Positions 9,038 to 16,741 of a stretch of DNA of 64,000 bases are shown piece by piece. A program made the position numbers and the translations under genes. The stretch lies in assembly GCA_021776775.1 (NCBI GenBank), contig JAJFFE010000053.1:1-64000 (forward strand), read 5' to 3'. This DNA comes from Planctomycetota bacterium. Its GTDB lineage: Bacteria > Planctomycetota > UBA8108 > UBA1146 > JAJFFE01. The notes under the pieces were generated by a model. The model had not been told where the DNA came from and did no database searches. It saw only the letters and a list, made by a program, of their open reading frames with translations. Numbering within the stretch: the stretch's first letter is position 1; each line of letters opens with the position of its first letter.

Positions 9038-10161
9038 GTTTTCTACTTGGTCTCGAGCTTCGGGGCGCCGTCGCGCACTTGACCGTTGTCGACCGTCGGG
9101 GCGAAATTCTCGCTTCCGCGACTGGTCCACTCGAAGAGCCGATTACGAATTGGTACGGCGTTCATCCCGAGGTGTACTACCGCGGCATTGTTCAGCTTCT
9201 GAAGGATTCCGTGAGCGGCGGTCTGTTCGATCCTCTGCGGATCGCATCGGTAGGACTTGGAGTCGATCACGGAATCGTTCTGCTCGATCCGGAACTCAAG
9301 GTGATTTCACCCCGTGAGATCGGTTGGGCCGAGCACATCGAAAGTACGCCCGACTTGCGTTCGGCGATCGTTTCGCTGTCGGAGTCGAGTCCGGGCTGGT
9401 TGCGCCGCGCGGGTGTGATGTTCAGCGTGCTCGACTACCTGCGCTTTCGTTTCACGGGAGCCATCGCGTCGCACGAAAGTTTTACCGTAGCGGCCGGGTT
9501 GGCGCTGAGTCCCTCCGCGCGATCCGAGTGGGATGTCGAACGACTCCACGACCTCGGCGTTCGTCGGGACGCGTTGCCGCCGATCTTCGACGCCGCGTGG
9601 CGCGTCGGCGTCATCGGCCCGGAATTCGGTCGTGAGATCGGCTTCGGGCGCAACGTCTGGGTTGGTGGGGGCAGCGACAGTCGCAGTGCTCGACTGTTGG
9701 TGACTGCAGAGCCAGTGCCCGGAAGCCGAGTGATTCAAATCGACGAGGCTGGCTGTTCGGTCTGGCGCGCGGGAGGAGAACCCGCGAGTTTCGACGAGCG
9801 CGCGATTCCGCTCGTTGCCGAAGGATGCTGGTACTACCCCGACTCCATCGAGATCACCGATCCGCGCGGAGCTTCCGGTGGCTGGAAGGCGCCCGATTCC
9901 GAGCAATGGACGATCGACTCCCCACTACCGCAAAAGGCGGAAGAGTGGGCGAGCCCGCCGGACGGCGACGTTTGGTTTGCCTGGGACTGTGGCGGACCGA
10001 CCGCGGGAGTCGCCGTGCAAGCGGGCATCGGACTGGGATGGTGGCGAGATCTTCGCGGGTTGTGGCGGAAGCGTCGGGCGCCCGTGGACTACGAAGATTG
10101 GCACAACTCGCTTGTCGACCCCGAGTCGCCGGCTGATGACGCCGACGCGGAGACGAAGTGA
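9034..10161 (+). CDS. Short FGGY-type carbohydrate kinase-like protein
   Basis: A 375-residue protein starting at a TTG that overlaps the previous stop (TTGA), which suggests translational coupling. The first domain follows FGGY sugar kinases such as xylulokinase: SVGLGVDHGIVLLDPELKV, the near-diagnostic DYLRFRFTG (about 135-143), LPPIFDAAWRVGVIG, and GGGSDS with Asp215 at the position of the catalytic base. The N-terminal phosphate-binding loop (normally DxGT) reads GLELRG, and the protein ends about 120 residues earlier than usual, without a normal second ATPase half. It is probably not a working kinase of the usual kind, although a divergent activity cannot be excluded. The substrate is unknown. 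Confidence 0.6.
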   Translation: MSFLLGLELRGAVAHLTVVDRRGEILASATGPLEEPITNWYGVHPEVYYRGIVQLLKDSVSGGLFDPLRIASVGLGVDHGIVLLDPELKVISPREIGWAEHIESTPDLRSAIVSLSESSPGWLRRAGVMFSVLDYLRFRFTGAIASHESFTVAAGLALSPSARSEWDVERLHDLGVRRDALPPIFDAAWRVGVIGPEFGREIGFGRNVWVGGGSDSRSARLLVTAEPVPGSRVIQIDEAGCSVWRAGGEPASFDERAIPLVAEGCWYYPDSIEITDPRGASGGWKAPDSEQWTIDSPLPQKAEEWASPPDGDVWFAWDCGGPTAGVAVQAGIGLGWWRDLRGLWRKRRAPVDYEDWHNSLVDPESPADDADAETK

Positions 10162-10220
10162 CGAAGTGACGGTATGATCTCGTCGGGCTGTCCGACTCAC
10201 TACACCAGAGGAATAGCGTC

Positions 10221-11219
10221 ATGAGTTCCGAGGCGACACTCAAGTCGATGTTGAAGACACGGTTCGCGGGTGCGCTCGTGGGGGCCGCGATCGGCGACGC
10301 GCTAGGGTTCCCGTACGAAGCATCCTCGCGCTCATTCTTGTACGCCATCGGGGACGAGATCACGGATTCCTTTGCGAAGCATCGCAGCGGGTACTTCGAC
10401 CACGGACAGTTCAGCGATGAATCGCAGTTCATGCTGGCCACCGTCGAGTCCTTGTTGACGGCCGAATCGTTTGATGCCGAGCAATTGGCGCAAGCGTGTG
10501 CAGAGTTGTGGCGCGAGAATCGCGTCATCGGCCGCGACGCCGAGTCCGATGCCGCGATGAAACGCTTGCTCAGCGGAGTACCGTGGAACGAATGCGGTTC
10601 GGAAGATGGCTACGGCAACGGAGCGTTGTCGCGCGCGGTGCCGCTGGGGCTCTGGTATCACGATCGTCCCGAGAAGCTCGTGGCCGCCACCACCGCTGCC
10701 GCGGAATTGACGCATCGACATCCCATCGCGATCGCTTGCTCGGTGGCGACGGCCAGCGCGGTGGCGTACTGCGTGACCCACCGCGAGATCATTCTCGGCG
10801 ATTTTCTCGATCAGATCTCGGCGGCGGCCGGCGAGGTGGAGCCGTCGGTAGCGAAGATGCTCCGCGAGTTCACCGGGATGCTGGCCCGCCCAGAGCCCGC
10901 TGTGCTCAGCGATTTGACGGATCTCGGGCACGACAGCGACCGGATTCCGGAGGGGGTCTCGTCTGACTCACGATCGACGTTGATGACCGCTCTCTACTAT
11001 TTTCTGCGGGCGCCGTCGGATGTGATCGGTGCGTTGAGAGGCTGCCTGCTGTCTGTCTGCGACGTGGATTCCACCGCATTCGTCGCCGGTGCCTTGGCCG
11101 GCGCGTTCAACGGTGAGGCCGGTTTGCCCACCCAACTGCGCGATACGCTAGTCGAAGGCGATCGCGTTACTCATTTGGCTTCTGAGCTTTACGCACTACG
11201 TTGCCGTTCCCGGGGGTGA
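10221..11219 (+). CDS. ADP-ribosylglycohydrolase (DraG/ARH family), altered metal ligands
   Basis: A 332-residue all-helical protein of the ADP-ribosylglycohydrolase family, which removes ADP-ribose from proteins or small molecules. The start (ATG 10221) has AGAGGAA upstream. The N-terminal GALVGAAIGDALG is diagnostic. The first metal motif, usually TDDT, is SDES (65-68). The later SRA-P and THRHP segments are conserved. The second metal motif, usually DxDT, is DVDST around residues 281-285, followed by the family helix AGALAGAFNG. Ser and Glu could still ligate Mg2+, so activity may be kept with changed specificity. No DraT-like ADP-ribosyltransferase lies in the window, so this gene does not form the classical nitrogenase switch here. 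Confidence 0.8.
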   Translation: MSSEATLKSMLKTRFAGALVGAAIGDALGFPYEASSRSFLYAIGDEITDSFAKHRSGYFDHGQFSDESQFMLATVESLLTAESFDAEQLAQACAELWRENRVIGRDAESDAAMKRLLSGVPWNECGSEDGYGNGALSRAVPLGLWYHDRPEKLVAATTAAAELTHRHPIAIACSVATASAVAYCVTHREIILGDFLDQISAAAGEVEPSVAKMLREFTGMLARPEPAVLSDLTDLGHDSDRIPEGVSSDSRSTLMTALYYFLRAPSDVIGALRGCLLSVCDVDSTAFVAGALAGAFNGEAGLPTQLRDTLVEGDRVTHLASELYALRCRSRG

Positions 11220-11275
11220 TCGATTCGGGGCCAGCGGGGTATACTCAATGGAGTTGCCACAGGGAGGCTATGCTC

Positions 11276-11494
11276 ATGGGCTCCGATGTTCGTATGTTCG
11301 GTGAAGTCGCGTTCGAGAAGGGCTACATATCCACGGCCCAACTCTACGAAGCACTACAGATTCAAGCTCAGCAAGAGGCGGAGAATCGCCCCCGGAAGTT
11401 CCTGGGTGAGATTCTTGTCGATCTGGAGTACATCTCCGAGCAGCAGGTCCTCGAGATCCTGACCGAGCTGCACGGACAACGTCAGAAGACGTAA
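11276..11494 (+). CDS. Stand-alone MshEN/GspE-N-like small protein
   Basis: A 72-residue protein built from one repeat pair: FGEVAFEKGYISTAQLYEAL and FLGEILVDLEYISEQQVLEIL. That FGExL-x-x-x-x-I-S-xxQL pattern is the N-terminal domain of type II secretion and type IV pilus ATPases (MshEN or GspE-N), which in some proteins binds cyclic di-GMP. The second ATG (11276) lies 8 bases after AGGGAGG; an ATG 6 bases earlier is too close. The PilT-like ATPase at 15378 carries the same module at its N-terminus, so this orphan copy could regulate the pilus motor or bind the same ligand. No ATPase part is attached. Confidence 0.62.
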   Translation: MGSDVRMFGEVAFEKGYISTAQLYEALQIQAQQEAENRPRKFLGEILVDLEYISEQQVLEILTELHGQRQKT

Positions 11495-11574
11495 CTCCCC
11501 TCACGCTGACGGCGTCGCTGACGTCGCCATTTGCCGGGTTCCGCGCGGTTGTTGATTCGCCGCAAGGAGCCCGC

Positions 11575-12624
11575 TTGGATCTCTCTCGTTTCGAACCTCT
11601 GCTTCACTCTCGAAACCGACTCGTGCGGTCGCTGCTCGCCATCGCCGAGTGTTGCTACCGTGGCGGGTACCGGCTTTCGTCGGCGCGCACGCGGTCTCGC
11701 ATCCGGCGGGGCACCTGGCCGATCAAGCTCGACGTCCCGGTCATGTCGATCGGTAATCTGGTGGCGGGCGGAGTCGGCAAGACCCCCCTCGTCGAAGCGA
11801 TCGCCCGCGCCCACCAAGCGGCCGGCGGATCTCCAGGAATTCTCAGTCGCGGGTATCGATCTCTCGGTAGCGAGGGAAACGACGAAGCTCGCCTGCTCGC
11901 TCGGCGGCTGTCCGACATTCCCCACGTCCAAGACAAAGATCGAATTGGCGGGGGACGGCGGCTGCTCCGGGATTTCCCGAACACGGATCTCATCCTGTTG
12001 GACGACGGGCTTCAGCATCGTCGTCTGCACCGCGACGTCGAGTTGGTCGTTCTCGACGCGACGCGCCCATTCGGGTGGGGCTACATGCTCCCACGCGGAT
12101 ACCTTCGCGAGCCGTGGCGCGGATTGTCGCGCGCCGATGCGGTGATCGTCACCCGGCGGGCCCAGGCGTCAAACCACAAGCTGGCGATTCTCGACGACTT
12201 CCTGCAAACGTTCTGCGGCGGCCGACCGGTCCTCGCTGCAGACACGATCGTCGACGGAATTCGTGGGGCCGACGGGAAAACGGGCCACGTCGTTTCGGGT
12301 AAGCGTGTCGCGGCTTTCGCGGGAATCGGGAATCCGAACGCGTTCTTCCGTACCGCCGCCCGAGCCGGATTCGCTGTCGTGGAGACCCGGAGTTACCCGG
12401 ATCACCACCACTTCGATTCGGGAGATATCGGGGAGCTGACCCGGTGGGCGAGCGGGTGCGCAGCGGAGTCGCTGCTCTGCACCGAGAAAGACGGCGTGAA
12501 GCTGGAGTCTCTTCCCGAGTTCGCGACCGCCTCGGTTCCCATCGAGCAGCTGTGCATGCATTTGAAGGTCGACGTCGAGCGCATCCTCGATCTCGTGCCC
12601 GGTCGATTCAAGGTCTCGGATTGA
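11575..12624 (+). CDS. lpxK: Tetraacyldisaccharide 4'-kinase LpxK
   Basis: A 349-residue inner-membrane-associated kinase that phosphorylates the 4' position of the lipid A disaccharide, the sixth step of the Raetz pathway. The Walker A segment GNLVAGGVGKT (60-70) is the LpxK form. SRGYRS, LLDDGLQHRRLHRDVELVVLDA and PRGYLREP follow in the expected order. The start is TTG at 11575 with AAGGAG five bases upstream. It is the first gene of a tight set: the DHS-like gene begins 58 bases after its stop and hldE overlaps that one. Together with the LpxL-like and GT9 genes it shows that this organism makes a lipid A-based outer membrane. Confidence 0.94.
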   Translation: MDLSRFEPLLHSRNRLVRSLLAIAECCYRGGYRLSSARTRSRIRRGTWPIKLDVPVMSIGNLVAGGVGKTPLVEAIARAHQAAGGSPGILSRGYRSLGSEGNDEARLLARRLSDIPHVQDKDRIGGGRRLLRDFPNTDLILLDDGLQHRRLHRDVELVVLDATRPFGWGYMLPRGYLREPWRGLSRADAVIVTRRAQASNHKLAILDDFLQTFCGGRPVLAADTIVDGIRGADGKTGHVVSGKRVAAFAGIGNPNAFFRTAARAGFAVVETRSYPDHHHFDSGDIGELTRWASGCAAESLLCTEKDGVKLESLPEFATASVPIEQLCMHLKVDVERILDLVPGRFKVSD

Positions 12625-12682
12625 GTCAGTTGCTCCAAACCTGCTGAGGTTCGCCGCGCTTTCCGCTACCATCCGACGACCG

Positions 12683-13699
12683 ATGAACGGAGACCGTACA
12701 CCCTTGCCTTCCTCACCGCTAGACGGCCCTGCTCCCCTGGACGCACCCGAGCCGTTCAACCTCGACCGAATCACACCGATCCCGATCAGGCAGCGTACGA
12801 ACAAGGTTCGTCGCGAAGAGTTCGGTTCGCTTCCTGGGCCCGACGATTCGATCGCTGACTTCATCGATTCGCTCCCGCACATTCTCGCTGCCGACGAGCT
12901 GCGAGCCGCCGCCGCCTACACCGCGGCGTCGGTGGCGAAGGGCGCCCCCGTGTTCGCGGCGATGGGCGGGCACGTTGTCAAGGTGGGCATGGCGCGAGTC
13001 ATCAACGATCTCATGCGACGCGGCGTGTTGCGCGCTCTCGTCATGAACGGGTCGACGGCCATTCATGACGCCGAGATCGCCATGATCGGTGAGACGTCCG
13101 AACACGTCGAAATCAACGTGGCCGACGGGTCGTTCGGCATGGCGCAAGAAACCGCCGAGCTGCTCGGCGCGGCGTGCGATCGAGCCGAGGGAGAGCAGTG
13201 CGGGTTCGGTTGCGCCATTGGACGTGAGCTACTCGAGCGCGACTATCCTTACTGTGAGGACTCCATGCTGGCCGAAGCTGCGCGGCTCGGTATCCCGGTC
13301 ACCGTGCACGTTGCGATTGGGACCGACGTGGTTCATATGCATCCGCAGCTCGACGGGGCCAAGCTCGGCGCCGCCACCCACTACGACTTTCGTCTGCTCG
13401 CCGCGCTGGTCACCGAACTCGACAACGGGACGTGGATCAACATCGGCTCTGCTGTGGTGCTGCCGGAAGTGTTCCTCAAGGTCGTCAACATGGCGCGAAA
13501 CGTTGGTCACAAGCTCGAGGGCATCACTGCGATCAACTTCGACATGCTCCAGCACTACCGCACTAGCGTGAACGTGCTGCGTCGTCCCGTGGCGCGCGGA
13601 GTCAGTCTCACGGGGCATCACGAGATCAACTTGCCCTTGTTCCGCATCGCTCTTCTGCGAGAGCTGGCCGCACAACCGCGAGAGGCGTCCGATGAGTGA
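12683..13699 (+). CDS. Deoxyhypusine-synthase-like protein in the LPS operon
   Basis: A 338-residue Rossmann-like protein. Its centre strongly recalls deoxyhypusine synthases: GGHVVKVGMARVINDLM, then RALVMNGSTAIHDAEIAMIG, then DGSFGMA. Deoxyhypusine synthase uses NAD and spermidine to modify eIF5A, a substrate most bacteria lack. The lysine loop near the C-terminus of true DHS enzymes is not recognisable; the end reads TGHHEINLPLFRIALLREL. The gene lies between lpxK and hldE, and the hldE start overlaps its last 8 bases, so a role in lipid A or core sugar synthesis, or a polyamine-dependent reaction tied to it, is a reasonable inference. The true substrate is unknown. Confidence 0.62.
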   Translation: MNGDRTPLPSSPLDGPAPLDAPEPFNLDRITPIPIRQRTNKVRREEFGSLPGPDDSIADFIDSLPHILAADELRAAAAYTAASVAKGAPVFAAMGGHVVKVGMARVINDLMRRGVLRALVMNGSTAIHDAEIAMIGETSEHVEINVADGSFGMAQETAELLGAACDRAEGEQCGFGCAIGRELLERDYPYCEDSMLAEAARLGIPVTVHVAIGTDVVHMHPQLDGAKLGAATHYDFRLLAALVTELDNGTWINIGSAVVLPEVFLKVVNMARNVGHKLEGITAINFDMLQHYRTSVNVLRRPVARGVSLTGHHEINLPLFRIALLRELAAQPREASDE

Positions 13700-15188
13700 T
13701 TCCGCGTCGTACGTTGGGCTGGACCTCGACTCGCTCGGCTCCCCGCGCATTCTCGTCGTCGGCGACTTGATGCTCGACGAGTACATTTGGGGGTCGGTGT
13801 CGCGCGTTTCTCCGGAAGCCCCGGTTCCTGTCGTGGCCGGCCGCCACCGAGAGCTCAAGGCCGGCGGGGCGGGATCGGTGGTCGAGAACTTGGCGGTGCT
13901 CGGGGCGCGAGTTCAGGTGTGCGGTCTGATAGGCGAAGACGACGCCGGTGATCGGTTCCTCGACATTCTGTCGAAACAAGGCGTGAGTCGGCGGGGGATC
14001 GTTCGTCGCGCCGGACGTGTCACGACGCAGAAGATTCGCGTCATGGCTTCGGTGCAGCAAGCTCACCGAGCGGAACAGCAAGTTTGTCGCGTCGACTTCG
14101 AGGATGTTGTCGAGCCTACGTCTGACGAGATTGCTCAGATCGAGAGCTATCTCACCGAGACGTTCGCGGATCCGCCCACCGCGGTGTTGGTGTCCGATTA
14201 CGAAAAGGGCATGTTGTCCGTCGAGGTGTTACGGCGCGTCATCGAGATGGGGCGGGCGGCTGGGGTTCCGGTGTTGGTCGATCCAGGGCGCAGCGTCGAC
14301 TACGATCGCTATCGCGGTGCCACGCTCATTTGTCCGAACCGGTTCGAGTCCGAGCAAGCGACGTCGATGACCCTCGAGAATCCGTCTGACTTCGAAGAGT
14401 GCGCGCAACAATTGATCGAGCGTCTGGAGCTCGATGCGGTCGCGTTGACGCTCGATCGCGAGGGCATCTTCCTCGGCCGTTCGGACGGGACGTCGACTCA
14501 CTTCCCGACCCGCGCTCGTGAGGTGACCGACGTGGCAGGGGCGGGCGACATGGTGCTGTCGCTGCTCGGCTTGGCCATGGGCAGTGGCTGGACCGTCGAA
14601 AACGCTGTGCGCCTGGCCAACGTCGGAGCCGGTATCGAGGTCAGCAAGGTGGGTGTCACACCGGTCGAGAAATGGGAAATCGAGCAAGCGCTCCATCACT
14701 CCGGGACGGACGCGCTTTCCAAGGTGCGATCTCTCGACGAACTCAGTCGTATTCGCGAGCGTAAGCGGGCGGCGGGGGAGACCGTTGTTTTCGCGAACGG
14801 TTGCTTCGACATTCTGCACGTCGGCCACGCGGTGCTGTTGCAGCAGTCGCGGAGTCTGGGTGACGAGTTGATCATCGGTCTGAACTCCGACGACTCCATT
14901 CGCCGACTGAAGGGGCCAGAGCGACCGATCCATCGGGGTGAGGAGCGTGCGCTCATGCTGAGTGCGCTCGCCTCGGTGGACCATATCGTCTTCTTCGACG
15001 ACGACACCCCGATCGAGCTGATCCGCCGACTGGAGCCGGACATTTTGGTCAAGGGCGAGGACTACGCCGACAAAGAAGTCGTCGGACGCGACATCGTGGA
15101 GGCGGCGGGTGGCCGGGTCGAACTCGTTCCGTTGCGTCCGGAGATCTCGACGAGCTCGATCGTCGATCGGATTCGCGGGCAGCAGTAA
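13692..15188 (+). CDS. hldE: Bifunctional heptose-7-P kinase / heptose-1-P adenylyltransferase HldE
   Basis: A 498-residue two-domain cytoplasmic enzyme of the ADP-L-glycero-D-manno-heptose pathway. The N-terminal ribokinase-fold domain shows VVGDLMLDEYIWG, the SPEAPVPVV substrate loop, and the DVAGAGDM catalytic region around residue 285. The C-terminal nucleotidyltransferase domain begins near 350 with ANGCFDILHVGH (His376 and His379 form the HxGH motif) and ends with the STSSIVDRIR segment. The length and domain order match HldE (RfaE) exactly. It supplies ADP-heptose for the GT9 genes at 5780 and 17800. The start overlaps the previous gene by 8 bases. A gmhA or gmhB gene is not in the window. 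Confidence 0.96.
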   Translation: MSDSASYVGLDLDSLGSPRILVVGDLMLDEYIWGSVSRVSPEAPVPVVAGRHRELKAGGAGSVVENLAVLGARVQVCGLIGEDDAGDRFLDILSKQGVSRRGIVRRAGRVTTQKIRVMASVQQAHRAEQQVCRVDFEDVVEPTSDEIAQIESYLTETFADPPTAVLVSDYEKGMLSVEVLRRVIEMGRAAGVPVLVDPGRSVDYDRYRGATLICPNRFESEQATSMTLENPSDFEECAQQLIERLELDAVALTLDREGIFLGRSDGTSTHFPTRAREVTDVAGAGDMVLSLLGLAMGSGWTVENAVRLANVGAGIEVSKVGVTPVEKWEIEQALHHSGTDALSKVRSLDELSRIRERKRAAGETVVFANGCFDILHVGHAVLLQQSRSLGDELIIGLNSDDSIRRLKGPERPIHRGEERALMLSALASVDHIVFFDDDTPIELIRRLEPDILVKGEDYADKEVVGRDIVEAAGGRVELVPLRPEISTSSIVDRIRGQQ

Positions 15189-15377
15189 AACCTTCGGCGT
15201 TGGCGCGCGTTCTCGTGGTCGCTTTTCGACGATTTCCGCGCGTAAGGCTCGACAGGCTCTCATCGGAGCGAGCTGCCCTTGCCAGGTTGGCCCCTATGCC
15301 TAAACTGGGCTGATTCCGCCCTACGGGGAAACGCATAGAGTTGAGGCGGGATAGGGAGCGGAAAGACAGGGAGATCT

Positions 15378-16733
15378 ATGTCTGAGAGCGGTTCGCTCTC
15401 CGGCGTCGACCAGGTGTTCGCGAAAATCGCACTCAAGAACAACCTCGTCACTCCGGAGCAAATCAAGGAATGCTCGGCTCTTCTCGAAGCGCAAGGTGGG
15501 GACCTCGGTTCCATCTTGCAGGGGAAGGGTTACCTGAGTGAGAACCACGCAACGGCCATTCGTCGCAAGGCGGAATCGGTCGGCACTGGAGGTTCGTCAC
15601 CGGCTACAGCTAAAGGGGCGCCACCTCCTCCCGAGAATTCGATTCACTACCAAGACGTCGAGAAGATGGACTTCTCCGATCTCTACGGGAAACCGCTCGG
15701 CGCATACCTCGCCAAAGCGCGTGAACTCGGAGCCTCGGACTTCCACTTTCAAACCGACACTCCGCCGATGATTCGTTTGCACGGCCATCTTGTGAAGTGG
15801 AAGCATCCGGTGCTGACGTCGGAAGACGTCGAGCGCGGAATTCAGAGCTTGGTCGAACCCGCTGAGTGGGAGATCATCAGGCAGCGCAACGACTACAACC
15901 TGACGTACGATCGCGAGGACCACGGACGCTACCGCACGAACATTCTGCGACAGCGCAAAGGTCTCGATGTGATCTTTCGGATTATTCCCGATCGAATCCC
16001 GTCGCTCGAAGAGCTTCACCTCCCCGAAGTTCTCAAGGAGTTCACGAAATTCCGACAAGGCTTGCTGTTGATCACTGGGCCCGGTGGTTGTGGTAAGTCG
16101 TCCACGATGGCGGCTCTGACAGAGTTGGTGAACATCGAGCGTCACGATCACATCGTGACGGTCGAAGAGCCGATCGAGTACTTGTTCGAATCGAAGAACT
16201 GTAACGTCAACCAGCGCCACGTTCGTGTACACACCGAATCGTTCGCGTCGGCACTGCGTTCGGCCATGCGCGCCGATCCGGACGTGATCATGGTCGGGGA
16301 GATGCGCGACCTCGAGACGATCTCGATGGCTGTGACCGCGGCGGAGACGGGACACTTGGTCCTAGGGACGCTGCATACGACCAACGCCATTCGCTCGGTC
16401 GACCGGATCATCGACGTGTTTCCGCCGAAGGAGCAGGAGCAGATCCGCGCGATGGTGTCGGAGTCGTTGCGTGGCGTCATCTCGCAACAACTCGTCCCGC
16501 GCGCCGACGGCCTCGGTCGTGAGCCGGCGCTCGAGATCATGTTTGCGACGTCGGCGGTGGCCAACATGGTGCGCGAACGGAAGACGTTCCAGCTCCTGTC
16601 CGTCCTTCAAACGGGACGTAACAAGGGGATGTGCGCCATGGACGATTCGATTCACGAGTTGCTGAACAAGGGTGTGATCACCCGCGAGCAGGCCATTTTT
16701 CGCGCCGAGGACTCGGCGCGATTCCGAAAGTGA
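15378..16733 (+). CDS. PilT/PilU-like ATPase with N-terminal MshEN-like domain
   Basis: A 451-residue type IV pilus retraction-type ATPase. Residues about 8-70 are an MshEN-like domain (FAKIALKNNLVTPEQIKE, then LGSILQGKGYLSE). A Pro/Ala linker leads to a PilT core with ASDFHFQ, the Walker A GPGGCGKSS at 234-242, an Asp box (TVEEPIEY), Walker B PDVIMVGEMRDLET, and the retraction-ATPase tail motif VANMVRERKT. Walker A differs from the usual GPTGSGKST. Pairing with a canonical PilT directly downstream parallels the PilT/PilU arrangement, in which the second ATPase supports retraction. ATG 15378 follows AGGGAG. The N-terminal domain fused to a PilT-type rather than PilB-type motor is unusual. Confidence 0.86.
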   Translation: MSESGSLSGVDQVFAKIALKNNLVTPEQIKECSALLEAQGGDLGSILQGKGYLSENHATAIRRKAESVGTGGSSPATAKGAPPPPENSIHYQDVEKMDFSDLYGKPLGAYLAKARELGASDFHFQTDTPPMIRLHGHLVKWKHPVLTSEDVERGIQSLVEPAEWEIIRQRNDYNLTYDREDHGRYRTNILRQRKGLDVIFRIIPDRIPSLEELHLPEVLKEFTKFRQGLLLITGPGGCGKSSTMAALTELVNIERHDHIVTVEEPIEYLFESKNCNVNQRHVRVHTESFASALRSAMRADPDVIMVGEMRDLETISMAVTAAETGHLVLGTLHTTNAIRSVDRIIDVFPPKEQEQIRAMVSESLRGVISQQLVPRADGLGREPALEIMFATSAVANMVRERKTFQLLSVLQTGRNKGMCAMDDSIHELLNKGVITREQAIFRAEDSARFRK

Positions 16734-16741
16734 GACCGAAC

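Noticed and set aside
11201..11275. Longer start for the MshEN-like protein
   Set aside because: The strong AGGGAGG sits at the right distance only from ATG 11276.
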